Below, in pieces: positions 1 through 9,979 of a stretch of DNA of 64,000 nucleotides. Each line of letters opens with the position of its first letter. Position 1 is the stretch's first letter. Source of the DNA: Tolumonas sp008015085 (GTDB taxonomy: Bacteria > Pseudomonadota > Gammaproteobacteria > Enterobacterales > Aeromonadaceae). The notes under the pieces are model-generated. The model did not search any database. It saw nothing but the letters and a program-made list of their open reading frames with translations, and was not told the origin of the DNA. The stretch is from NCBI GenBank assembly GCA_029265125.1, contig JAJUJX010000011.1, positions 1 to 64,000 on the forward strand. The letters are read 5' to 3'. The translations under genes and the position numbers were made by a program.

Positions 1-918
1 CAGGATATCGCCCGCAACCGCGTCCGCCGGCAGCGTGACTTTCACTCCCACCGTGCCGCTGATTTCGCGGTTGCTGATGGTGCCGTTATCGTCGCTGTCT
101 TCGGTGATCAAGACGGTCGGGGCCGCCGTCGCGGTGGTGTCAATACTGCCACTATCAGCAGCACTACCTGTATTCCCCGCCGTATCTGTAACACTAGCAA
201 TTACACTGTAATCACCATCCGCCAGAGCGCTCGGCACATCCGCCGTAAATGAACCATCTGACTGAACAATTGCTATTACTGTATAAGTCGTTGAGCCCTG
301 TGTAATAACAAGCGTGACAATGCTGCCAGCAGTGGCATCTGTCGTACCCGTAATCGTTGGCGTACTGTCGTTGGTATTATCTGGGGCAGAGACGGTGATA
401 ACCGGAGCGGTTGTATCTGTTGGGATTGAATCGGTAGTTGTGGCACTAGCCACGGGTTGCGCAGGATCAATCGCAGCTGAAGCCGTTGTGCCGGTTGTGT
501 CATATCCTGCAGTAGCGATGGTAGCATCACCAGAACGTGTTACTGAAACAAACCCTTCATTACCACTACCAACGCCAGTACCAGCGTCAACCGTTTCACC
601 GGCTGCGGCCGCCTCAAAAAGTTTTGTAGGATCTTGACCTTCGAGAATTGCTTTTTGATAGTCAGCAATATCATTGCTTGCCTGAGTATTGGTATTCGCC
701 GAATCGTTGGCCGTAGTTTGCGCTAACTCATTCTGAGCAGCATTTTCATCAGTATCTTTCAATGTTAGTTGTGCATCATCATCTAAAATGATCACTGTGC
801 CTGGTTGCAATGTATCACCCGCTTTAAGCTCTTTGAGAGACCCATCCTGCATACGCATTTTCACAACGCCGGTAATACTATTGATAAGAGACATTTCGGT
901 AATGATTTTAGTAATCAC
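1..918 (-). CDS. N-terminus of giant LapA/BapA-type RTX adhesin (partial)
   Basis: Open frame of 306 codons that runs off the left edge, so only the N-terminus is present. I start at GTG 918 because AAGGA lies 8 nt upstream; ATG 894 is the alternative. Residues 1-110 look like the retention module of LapA-type adhesins: no Sec signal, a compact N-terminal segment, then a linker ending in AAAAG at residues 103-107, which resembles the TAAG/PAAG sites cut by LapG. From about residue 170 on there are Ig-like repeats rich in Asp, Thr and Gly. In this family the protein is exported by type I secretion, held in the outer membrane by the retention module and released by LapG. The secretion and control genes lie immediately upstream on the same strand. 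Substrate and full size cannot be judged here. Confidence 0.85.
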   Translation of the reverse strand, partial: MITKIITEMSLINSITGVVKMRMQDGSLKELKAGDTLQPGTVIILDDDAQLTLKDTDENAAQNELAQTTANDSANTNTQASNDIADYQKAILEGQDPTKLFEAAAAGETVDAGTGVGSGNEGFVSVTRSGDATIATAGYDTTGTTASAAIDPAQPVASATTTDSIPTDTTAPVITVSAPDNTNDSTPTITGTTDATAGSIVTLVITQGSTTYTVIAIVQSDGSFTADVPSALADGDYSVIASVTDTAGNTGSAADSGSIDTTATAAPTVLITEDSDDNGTISNREISGTVGVKVTLPADAVAGDIL

Positions 919-1045
919 AATGCGATTCCTTAAAAAGGCACAACTAACACAATTTAGCCAATTTTATCAGTTTTTTAACATTCTTATATTCGAAAAATTA
1001 GATTTATCTGAGTGCAATGAAACGTATCCATTGAATAAAATCGAA

Positions 1046-1072
1046 TAAAAAAGGGATGCCATGCATCCCTTT
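1046..1072 (-). terminator. Rho-independent terminator after lapD
   Basis: A 10-bp perfect stem (AAAGGGATGC / GCATCCCTTT, 1050-1072) with a 3-nt loop is followed on the minus strand by a run of Ts. It sits between lapD and the adhesin gene, so the adhesin probably has its own promoter in 919-1045. Confidence 0.85.
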
Positions 1073-1087
1073 CCTGATTTGCTGAAC

Positions 1088-3010
1088 TCAGATCTCTCTG
1101 GCAGGTTGAACCAACCCTTGATATCCATCAACAAACAATTGATTAATAAGCTCTATTTGCTCAGCACTTTCAACCCTGGTGACAACGGTGACAGCACCAG
1201 CGTTATGTGCGGTTCTGCACACAGCAGCCAGTACACTTTGCGCATTTTCATCTTTGGTAATAATGCTCATATACCCATGATCTACTTTTACATATGCAGG
1301 GGTTAACTCTGTTAAATACTCTAATGATTGAAAATGACGACCAAACTGATCAATGCCCCATATCACTTTAAATTCGCGACATAACTCACTGAGCTTGTAT
1401 ACTGCATCCTGATGCTGAAGAACCGCATTCTCAGGTATTTCAAATGCAACTCGATTGAGCAAAGAAAAATTATTTTCAAATAGTTCTTTTACATATGAAA
1501 GAAAACTAACTGAGGATATGCTGCTAATCGTCAAATTTATCGACAAACTCATATTTAAATTAGACTTCAGAATTTTGAATGCGTGCTCGAGTACATATTT
1601 ATCTAATTTCTCGCCTAATTTAAACATTTCAACTGCCGGAATAAATTGCGCTGCACTAAATCGTTGCCCTTGATATTTAATTCCGGCAAACAATTCTGAG
1701 GGTAATTGTTTTTCCTGTGTCAACATAGTGACTGGCTGTACACGAAAATCGAATTGATTATTCTCAATAGCGTTAAGAATAATTTCTTTCCATGCTAACC
1801 GCCCTATTGTGTCCGCGCTATCAGCCCGCTCAATAGTAACAGCTCCTAATCGTTCATTTCTTGCACGACGCAATGCACTGTCGGCCTTAGTCAGCAATTC
1901 AGATAACTCTTCATTACCATCTCTGACTGCAACACCGATCACTGAGAATGCGGAATCTGTATCTAACGGATTCACAATTAATCCAGCTATCGCTTCATTC
2001 AATATTTTTGCAGTATCGAGCAACTCATCACTCGTTTGACTAGGCAATAGAACTGCATATTCTGTTGCACTAATGCGAGCAACAGAGCAACCTTCGACAT
2101 GGCTTAGTTTTGAATTAATGGTCTTTGCAATTTGTTTAACCATTTTATCGCGTGCACTATAACCATCGATACGGTAGATATCATCTAACGCATCAACTGC
2201 AATTAGCATAATGCCACCAGTACCATTTTCAGCAATCCAGGCGTTAATCTGCCCCATAAAATAAGCCCGGTTTCCTAGCCCTGATACGGCATCACGGAAC
2301 GCTCTTTCCCGTAATGAATCAGCTGCAACCGCTTCTTCTCTAAATTGTTTTGCTAATTTTATGGTCAGAGTATTAATAGATTGGACAACCTGGCGTAACT
2401 CCAATGTTTTAGGTAATGGGATAGACTGGTTGAAATGATGTTTTTCTATTTCAATCGCTTGGCGACGAATGAGATCTAGAGGTTTTAATAAAATTCGTAA
2501 TGCTGCAATTACCAAAGCAGATACAATAGCAAAGCATATAATATAGGCTATAAAAAGATTTGACATTGCCCGCCAGAATTGAAAATACGCGTCCCCTGGA
2601 TGTCCATTTACCTCAAGTCGACCCAACTGAAGCCATCCAGAAGTTAAAATGGTTTCATATGTTTCGCTTTTGAATAAATTCAATCGGGTAAACCAATGAG
2701 GGACGCCTTCAATATCAGTCTGATTAATCTTTTCGATAACCTGTTTTGATGCCAATAGATCTAAATGTATTTTTTGATAATAGCCGCCATCAAATGCAGC
2801 GTTAATAACCGACTCCGCACCGATTTTATCACCCGCTTCAAGATAAGGCGTTAATGCCAGCCCTACAGAATTGGCAGTATTAATCACCGAAATACGCTGC
2901 TGCTCGGCTAAATAATCTCTGGTTGATTGGAACTGCACTGCATATGCAATGATAAGCAATCCAGCGAAAAGACATATCACAAAGGCGAGAATTTGCTTAT
3001 AGAGTGTCAT
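1088..3010 (-). CDS. lapD: LapD-like c-di-GMP receptor controlling adhesin release
   Basis: Inner-membrane receptor of 640 aa. Order: membrane helix 5-27, periplasmic LapD_MoxY_N domain about 28-148, second helix about 150-172, HAMP to about 225, degenerate GGDEF 235-390 and degenerate EAL 405-640. The GGDEF motif is replaced by SATEY (314-318) and the EAL motif by SELFAGI (438-444), so neither cyclase nor phosphodiesterase activity is expected. Trp126 in GWL fits the periplasmic Trp that LapD uses to bind LapG. In the family, c-di-GMP binding to the EAL-like domain makes LapD sequester LapG and keeps the adhesin on the cell. It follows lapG by 2 nt, so they are probably cotranscribed. Confidence 0.92.
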   Translation of the reverse strand: MTLYKQILAFVICLFAGLLIIAYAVQFQSTRDYLAEQQRISVINTANSVGLALTPYLEAGDKIGAESVINAAFDGGYYQKIHLDLLASKQVIEKINQTDIEGVPHWFTRLNLFKSETYETILTSGWLQLGRLEVNGHPGDAYFQFWRAMSNLFIAYIICFAIVSALVIAALRILLKPLDLIRRQAIEIEKHHFNQSIPLPKTLELRQVVQSINTLTIKLAKQFREEAVAADSLRERAFRDAVSGLGNRAYFMGQINAWIAENGTGGIMLIAVDALDDIYRIDGYSARDKMVKQIAKTINSKLSHVEGCSVARISATEYAVLLPSQTSDELLDTAKILNEAIAGLIVNPLDTDSAFSVIGVAVRDGNEELSELLTKADSALRRARNERLGAVTIERADSADTIGRLAWKEIILNAIENNQFDFRVQPVTMLTQEKQLPSELFAGIKYQGQRFSAAQFIPAVEMFKLGEKLDKYVLEHAFKILKSNLNMSLSINLTISSISSVSFLSYVKELFENNFSLLNRVAFEIPENAVLQHQDAVYKLSELCREFKVIWGIDQFGRHFQSLEYLTELTPAYVKVDHGYMSIITKDENAQSVLAAVCRTAHNAGAVTVVTRVESAEQIELINQLFVDGYQGLVQPAREI

Positions 3011-3012
3011 GA

Positions 3013-3723
3013 TTATTTATCCAAATTTAAAATCGGCCGATTGAGATTTTGTGCATTGAGTCTTTTTTGCAGCCCTGACCATAGGCTTAAACGATCTGAG
3101 GATCCTGCCAATTGCCCTTGGCCTTTAGCTTTCATCAGCCATAGATGGCTACCGTTAAAACTATAAACAGGTATTAAGTCCGTTCGTAAATTAGCGGGTT
3201 TTATTGTAGGGTCCAGGTTATCCAAAATTACAGGCATTGATGCTGGTGTAGCATAATCGGCAACAACCATATGAAACTGGTTATATCGTACAGCTTTAAC
3301 ATAGATGAGCCGTAGACTAGCATCCGGAATACCCATTTCGCGTAATGTGAAATATTTCGCAATACTAAAATCTTCACAATCACCACCACCCGCAGCCAGA
3401 AACTCAACTGGTGAAGCCCAGTAATCGTTTTGCCCCCAAAGTTTAATGTCATCCATAAAGATCTGACGATTAAAAAATCGATTGGTAGCTTCTAATGCCT
3501 GCTGCTGATTCCATTTCTCTGCTTTTGCCCGCTGTACAAGCAATCGCCAGTCAATTACACGACGAGCGGCCCTTGCACCATATTTAGCCTGAACTAAATC
3601 CGCCAGCTGACGCTCTTTTGCATCAAGCGCGTCAGCCAGCAGATGTTGGTAACTCACACCGGAAATCAATATTCCCCATAGTATTAAGAAATATCGAGAC
3701 CAGCGTTTGTTAGATCTAAACAT
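3013..3723 (-). CDS. lapG: LapG periplasmic cysteine protease (adhesin release)
   Basis: Transglutaminase-like cysteine protease (BTLCP, DUF920) of 236 aa. An N-terminal hydrophobic segment (about 10-24) targets it to the periplasm. The triad is visible as Cys116 (GGDCED), His151 (QFHMV) and Asp168 (ILDNL); the 35- and 17-residue spacings equal those of Legionella LapG as I recall them. Asp115, Glu117 and Asp118 next to the cysteine match the calcium-binding acidic residues. In the family LapG cuts the adhesin retention module when LapD is not bound to c-di-GMP. It lies between the TolC-like gene (18 nt away) and lapD (2 nt away). Confidence 0.93.
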   Translation of the reverse strand: MFRSNKRWSRYFLILWGILISGVSYQHLLADALDAKERQLADLVQAKYGARAARRVIDWRLLVQRAKAEKWNQQQALEATNRFFNRQIFMDDIKLWGQNDYWASPVEFLAAGGGDCEDFSIAKYFTLREMGIPDASLRLIYVKAVRYNQFHMVVADYATPASMPVILDNLDPTIKPANLRTDLIPVYSFNGSHLWLMKAKGQGQLAGSSDRLSLWSGLQKRLNAQNLNRPILNLDK

Positions 3724-3741
3724 GGCCGGTGACCACTGTTA

Positions 3742-5046
3742 TCACTTATTCTGCCATTCGGCAGGAGCTTTAAAGCTAACACTATCCAGTAAACGTCCAG
3801 TGGCGTTCAGAATACGGTACTGAGCATACAGTTCATCGTAATCCGTATTGACCGCATTCTGACGAGCCTCAAATAGTTCGTTTTCCGTGTTGAGTACATC
3901 GAGCAATGACCGAGTACCTAGCAGGAACTGTTTCCGGTAAGCCATCACAGTATCGTAGCTTGCCTGCACATGTTGCTGCATGAAGTCTTTTTGTTGCATC
4001 AAAGCATCACGCGCGTTCCAGGATAATGCAAGCCCTTCGGTTACCTGGCGGGATGCGTTCATTTTCACATCTTTCGCTTCAGCTATTTGAGAGGCTGCTG
4101 CTCGTTTTTGTGCAATATCGGCTCCACCATTAAATATATTGTATCGGGCCATCAACATGACACGGGTATCATCGATATCATTTCCATCAACCCCACTACT
4201 ATTCTTGTAGATACCTTTGCTGGCCTCTAGTGTCAGTTTTGGATAGAAATTAGACTTTGATGCTTCATATTGATAGCGGGTAGCCTCAATATCCTGATCT
4301 GCAGACAACAGAGTCGGATGCATTTTCTGCGCTAACTCTTTTGCTTCGGCCAACGATGCCGGTATTTTCGTTGCGTCAGGGACAGGCTGGGTAAGCTCTG
4401 CAGGTTCAGTATTAGTAACACGATAGAATTCAGCCTGTGCATCCATCAGGTTATTTTCTGCCGCAGATAAATTGGCCTGAGCACGAGCCACACGACCTTT
4501 AATTTGCATATAGTCGGCTGTAGATCCCACCCCTGAATCTGTACGTTTACCGATATCCGCCAGAATAGCCTGATGCGTTGCGAGATTTTCTCTCGAGAGT
4601 TGAGCTATCTCCTGATATCTCAAAACATTTAAATAAACTTCAGCAACTCTCAAAGCGGAATTGTTAGCCTGTGCATACACAGCATGACGTTGAGCCTCTG
4701 CTTCAGCCTTAGTTCTGTCCACATTGCTGATCGTTTCAAAACCATCGAATAGTATCTGGTTCAGGGAAAGATACGTTTCCTGATAGGTCAATGTTTTATT
4801 ATCATCTGTATCACTGTCATATCTATCTGGACCAACACCAGCTACCAGATCTACCTTCGGGTAATAACCTGCTTTAGCCTGATCAATCTGATGTGTTCGG
4901 GTGACATAATTATCGTATGCCTGTTTAACATCCGGGTGATTTAGCAACGACTGCGCGATTGTCGCCTCCAGAGGGGCTGCACTTGCGGTATTTGCCCAAA
5001 AACCAACAAATATCGCCAACGCAGAAAATTTTACGATCTTATCCAT
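3742..5046 (-). CDS. lapE: TolC-family outer-membrane channel of type I secretion (LapE-like)
   Basis: 434-aa outer-membrane efflux protein. A signal peptide ends near residue 23 (NTASA-AP). The rest has the TolC pattern of two repeats of long alpha-helical regions and short strands, with conserved phrases such as AGYYPKVDL near 61 and a motif around LLDVLNTENELF near 390. TolC-type channels form trimers that connect with the ABC transporter and fusion protein during secretion. Its place directly after the fusion protein gene (18 nt) argues it is dedicated to the adhesin rather than being the general TolC. Confidence 0.9.
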   Translation of the reverse strand: MDKIVKFSALAIFVGFWANTASAAPLEATIAQSLLNHPDVKQAYDNYVTRTHQIDQAKAGYYPKVDLVAGVGPDRYDSDTDDNKTLTYQETYLSLNQILFDGFETISNVDRTKAEAEAQRHAVYAQANNSALRVAEVYLNVLRYQEIAQLSRENLATHQAILADIGKRTDSGVGSTADYMQIKGRVARAQANLSAAENNLMDAQAEFYRVTNTEPAELTQPVPDATKIPASLAEAKELAQKMHPTLLSADQDIEATRYQYEASKSNFYPKLTLEASKGIYKNSSGVDGNDIDDTRVMLMARYNIFNGGADIAQKRAAASQIAEAKDVKMNASRQVTEGLALSWNARDALMQQKDFMQQHVQASYDTVMAYRKQFLLGTRSLLDVLNTENELFEARQNAVNTDYDELYAQYRILNATGRLLDSVSFKAPAEWQNK

Positions 5047-5064
5047 AACAATCTCCTTCCTGTT

Positions 5065-6450
5065 TTACCGTTCCCGCAGTGCTGACTGTTTGGCACGCAA
5101 TATGGGTTTCATCAAATAACTGAGAACACTCTTTTTCCCTGTGACAATATCTGCCGTTGCCATCATTCCGGGGATAATTGGCAGTGGTTCTTTTTCTGTC
5201 CCCAGATAGCTCCGTTCTGTTCTGACTCTGACTAAATAGAATGAATTTCCTTTATCATCCTGAATAGAATCAGCACTGATATGTTCTAATTTTCCTTCTA
5301 ACCCACCATAAATAGTGAAGTCATAAGCACTGAACTTAACCATTGCCTTCAAACCTGGTCTTAAAAATGCGATATCCTTAGGTAATACTTTTGCCTCAAT
5401 TAGCAACGTATCTTCCGTCGGTACAATCTCGACGATATCCATACCAGGCTGAACCACACCACCCACTGTATTAACTTTGAGTGTTTTTATTGTTCCTTTT
5501 ACTGGTGATGTAACACTGGTTCTGGATACACGGTCCTGCAAGCCTACCTGTCCTTCATTCAACTGAGAAAGACGATTTTGCTTTTCTTCTTTCTCTTTCT
5601 GAGCATCCACCCGGAACTTCAGTGCAACATCTTTCCGTTTAAAGATAGCTTCTCTTAGCAAAGAATTCTGTTTTGGGAGCAATAATCTTGCATTTTCAAG
5701 CTCACCCTGCATATCGTTCAGCTGACGTTGCATCTTTAATAGATCAACCTGAGAAACGATACCCTCTTTAACCAAAGGTCGGTTGATCGCGACCTCTCTG
5801 CTTGCCAGCCCAACACTACGGCTCAGGGTGCGGATTTTGTTATTAATTTCGAGTATTTCGTTTTCTTTCTGTTCAATTTGCTGGCCCATGATAACAAGCT
5901 GGTTATTCAGGTTATTGATGTTTTCTTTAAGTGCTCCCTGCGCGCGAGCTACATTTTCCGGGAAAATTTTTTCATAACCGTCGGGGAAGATTATATTTTT
6001 TTCTTCAATAACAGCTTGTTCTCGCCAAGGCAGACTGGAATCATTCGAGACAGAAATACTGGCAATTTCAGCCGCCAGACGCGCTACATCAGCCTGTAAA
6101 CTAACAAGTTCCTGCTGTTTTTCACGAAAATCTGAACGGAAACGGGTATCATCAATTCGCAATAATTCCTGCCCCGGCTCTACCATCTGCCCCTCGCGGA
6201 CAAATATTTCTTTTACAATCCCACCCTCCAGGTTCTGAATAACCTGCAATTGTTTGGAGGGAATAACTTTTCCTTCTCCTCTTGTCACTTCATCAAGCTC
6301 TGCCCATGCAGACCAGACGATTGCGACCACAAAGAAAATGAAACATGCCCAAAGTAATGCTTTTGCACGACGAGGCGTTGTCAAAAGGACAGCAGCAGAA
6401 GCATCATCCAGCAGCTCAAGCTGTTTTTGATTGAGTTTGGTATTAGGCAT
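5065..6450 (-). CDS. lapC: HlyD-type membrane fusion protein (LapC-like)
   Basis: Periplasmic adaptor of type I secretion, 461 aa. I choose ATG 6450 because GGGAG lies 7 nt upstream; the ATG at 6456 is too close to it. One membrane helix (about 30-50) is followed by a lipoyl-like half (GEGKVIPSKQLQVIQ, GGIVKEIFVREGQ), a long coiled coil (about 90-300), the second lipoyl half (SPVKGTIK) and a beta-barrel domain. The start overlaps the stop of the ATPase gene by 8 nt, a sign of translational coupling. It should bridge the ABC transporter and the TolC-like channel. Confidence 0.92.
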   Translation of the reverse strand: MPNTKLNQKQLELLDDASAAVLLTTPRRAKALLWACFIFFVVAIVWSAWAELDEVTRGEGKVIPSKQLQVIQNLEGGIVKEIFVREGQMVEPGQELLRIDDTRFRSDFREKQQELVSLQADVARLAAEIASISVSNDSSLPWREQAVIEEKNIIFPDGYEKIFPENVARAQGALKENINNLNNQLVIMGQQIEQKENEILEINNKIRTLSRSVGLASREVAINRPLVKEGIVSQVDLLKMQRQLNDMQGELENARLLLPKQNSLLREAIFKRKDVALKFRVDAQKEKEEKQNRLSQLNEGQVGLQDRVSRTSVTSPVKGTIKTLKVNTVGGVVQPGMDIVEIVPTEDTLLIEAKVLPKDIAFLRPGLKAMVKFSAYDFTIYGGLEGKLEHISADSIQDDKGNSFYLVRVRTERSYLGTEKEPLPIIPGMMATADIVTGKKSVLSYLMKPILRAKQSALRER

Positions 6451-8581
6451 CACCATTCTCCCTGGCTCGGACTTTTCCTTCTTTTAACTGCTGCAGAACC
6501 AGATCCCTTGGTCCATCGGCCACAATCATGCCTTGTTCAAGAACAATAATTCTGTTCACAATATCCAGCATCGAAGTTCTATGTGTTATCAGAAGCATCG
6601 TAGTTTCAGCAGGTAAGTTCACCAGTTCTCGTTTTACGATACTTTCAGACCGGTTATCCATATTTGCTGTCGGTTCATCCAGAATCAGAATAGGCGGTTC
6701 CTGTAGTAACGCTCTCGCCAATGCTATCGACTGCCGCTGACCACCTGACAGATTACGCCCACCCTCACCGACCTGACGTTCCAGTCCATTCGGGTCATGA
6801 TTGGTAAACTGACTGACACCAGCCCGATTAGCTGCTTTTAATATCTGCGCATCTGTTGCGTGAGGATGGCCCAGTTGGATGTTTTGACGGATAGTTCCGT
6901 AGAACAAAGAAAAATCCTGTGGAACACAGCCAATGTTGTTACGTATTGTAGAAGGATGAAGCTGCGGCAGATCGAATCCATCCAGACGCACCGCACCCGA
7001 AGTCGGTTTATATAAACCCAGAATTAATTTTTCCAGAGTGGTTTTGCCAGCTCCGATACGGCCAATAATGGCTATTTTCTCGCCTGGTTGTATTGTCAGC
7101 GATACGTTTTTCAGCGCTGACTGTTCCACTCCCGGATAATTGAATGAAACATCGTCAAACTCAATCTTGCCGGATAAACGTTCATAGTCGAGATAATGGC
7201 GACCATCCTCCCGCTCTGAAGGACTTTGCATGATGTCTTCAAGCAACAATAAAGCCGATTTAGCCTGATTATAACGAGTAGACAGAACAGACAATTGGAT
7301 CAAAGGACCAATCGCTCGCCCGGATAACATCACGGCGGCAATCATTCCCCCCATTGACAAGTTACCATCAGAAATCTGGTATACCCCAACAACAATCAGC
7401 AATACTGTTGCCATTTGCTGCACGAAATTTGCCAAACCTGACACCATATTCGTGATTTTACGAGTTTCAATGCCTGTGTTGGCCATATGGCTGACAGCCT
7501 GTTCCCAACGATGTTGGAATTGTCCTTCAGCATTATGAATTTTTACTGATTCCAGCCCGGAAATAGCTTCAATGACGGTGGCATATTTCTGCGACGATAA
7601 CCGACTGCTTTCTTCTATACTACGACGCAATGGAGCCTGAATATAAAGGCTGTAGATCGTCATGATGATGATAGCAATCAACGGGACAACCGCCAGGACA
7701 CCAGCGAAAATCCAGATGACCAGCAAAAATAGAAACGCAAACGGCAAATCAACTAATGTAGAGACCGTTGCAGAAGTAAAAAACTCCCGGATGGATTCAA
7801 ATTCCTGTAAATGGCGCGCAAAAGCTCCCGTCGAATTGGGGCGAGACTCCATTCTGATACCAAGAACCTTAGAGAATATTCTTGCAGACAGTAGTAAGTC
7901 AGATTTTTTACCTGCAATATCGATGAAATAACTTCTTAGCTGTCTGATGATGATATCGAAGGCAAAAATAAGCGAAACACCAATCGCAAGAACCCAAAGA
8001 GAATCAAAAGCAAGATTGGGGACAATCTTGTCATACACGTTCATCGTAAAAATAGGACTGGCGATAGCAAATATGTTGATCAATATGGATGCGATCAAAA
8101 CATCTTTATAGATCGGCAACGATTCAAGCAATGTACTCCAAAACCAATGTCCTTCTCTTGGTTTTAGCACTTCCGGCGCACGGGCATCAAATTGCAGACG
8201 GCGTTTAATATAAAAACCAGTTCCGGAATATTCTTCTTCCAGAACACTTAAAGGTACTGTTTGCTGCCCAGTACTTCCGATCGGATAAAACAAAGTGGCT
8301 TGCGAAGTCTGTTTATTTACAGATAGCAACACCACTGCCTGTCCGTCATTCATTAATAAAATACAAGGTAACAGCAGATTAGGGATAGCTTCGATGGGCG
8401 ATGAATAATAATCGACAACAAATCCGGCACGATGTGCAGCCCGGGGAAATAAATCAGGCGTCAACATGCCATTGGCTAATGGTAACCCGGCAACCAAAGC
8501 CTCTCTAGTATTTGCCATGCCATAGTGCTGCGACATAAATAGCAAACATTCTAGTAATACATCTTGTCGTTCGCTCACCAT
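6443..8581 (-). CDS. lapB: Type I secretion ABC transporter with cysteine-less C39 domain (LapB-like)
   Basis: 712-aa permease/ATPase. Residues 1-130 form a C39-peptidase-like domain that lacks the catalytic cysteine (QHYGMAN at the expected place), as in transporters of unprocessed RTX proteins. The membrane domain spans about 160-450. The nucleotide-binding domain has Walker A GRIGAGKT (507-514), signature LSGGQ (611-615) and Walker B ILILDE (631-636). AAGG sits 5 nt before the ATG. It is the first gene of the secretion operon (ATPase, fusion protein, channel, lapG, lapD) and exports the adhesin encoded at the left edge. Confidence 0.93.
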   Translation of the reverse strand: MVSERQDVLLECLLFMSQHYGMANTREALVAGLPLANGMLTPDLFPRAAHRAGFVVDYYSSPIEAIPNLLLPCILLMNDGQAVVLLSVNKQTSQATLFYPIGSTGQQTVPLSVLEEEYSGTGFYIKRRLQFDARAPEVLKPREGHWFWSTLLESLPIYKDVLIASILINIFAIASPIFTMNVYDKIVPNLAFDSLWVLAIGVSLIFAFDIIIRQLRSYFIDIAGKKSDLLLSARIFSKVLGIRMESRPNSTGAFARHLQEFESIREFFTSATVSTLVDLPFAFLFLLVIWIFAGVLAVVPLIAIIIMTIYSLYIQAPLRRSIEESSRLSSQKYATVIEAISGLESVKIHNAEGQFQHRWEQAVSHMANTGIETRKITNMVSGLANFVQQMATVLLIVVGVYQISDGNLSMGGMIAAVMLSGRAIGPLIQLSVLSTRYNQAKSALLLLEDIMQSPSEREDGRHYLDYERLSGKIEFDDVSFNYPGVEQSALKNVSLTIQPGEKIAIIGRIGAGKTTLEKLILGLYKPTSGAVRLDGFDLPQLHPSTIRNNIGCVPQDFSLFYGTIRQNIQLGHPHATDAQILKAANRAGVSQFTNHDPNGLERQVGEGGRNLSGGQRQSIALARALLQEPPILILDEPTANMDNRSESIVKRELVNLPAETTMLLITHRTSMLDIVNRIIVLEQGMIVADGPRDLVLQQLKEGKVRARENGDA

Positions 8582-8731
8582 AAATACCTTAGCCTAGAAT
8601 TCATATTGAGAACCACATCGATAAACTTGAGCTATATCAATATTTTACTATATCTTTACTATTTTTAATATTAATCACCTCTAAATAACAAGAAATGAAT
8701 TTGTATGAACGTTTATCTAAGAATAGTGCAC

Positions 8732-8761
8732 AAAAAAAAAGGTGCCCAAAATGGACACCTT
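8732..8761 (-). terminator. Rho-independent terminator after fba
   Basis: A stem AAGGTG..CC / GG..CACCTT with one mismatch and a 5-nt loop precedes a run of nine Ts on the minus strand. It ends the tkt/pgk/fba side before the lap operon promoter region (8582-8731). Confidence 0.85.
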
Positions 8762-8785
8762 ATAAAACTGAAAAATTTCAGGAAA

Positions 8786-9862
<1,077 letters not shown>

Positions 9863-9948
9863 TTCAAAGGTCCTATCAGGTGTTTAGCTTCGAACTGCGG
9901 AGCTAAACGAGTTGCTACAAAAATTAGTCACTGCCTGTTGGCAGAAGA

Positions 9949-9972
9949 ACGGGAGACTAAAAAGCCTCCCGT
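9949..9972 (-). terminator. Hairpin between pgk and fba (attenuator or weak terminator)
   Basis: A 7-bp stem ACGGGAG / CTCCCGT with a 10-nt loop lies just after the pgk stop. The following minus-strand sequence TTCTTCTG is only a weak T-run, so partial read-through into fba is likely. Confidence 0.5.
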
Positions 9973-9979
9973 CATATCA

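Noticed and set aside
6443..8581. Active C39 leader peptidase at the start of the secretion ATPase
   Set aside because: The catalytic cysteine is missing, so it is a peptidase-like binding domain as in RTX exporters.
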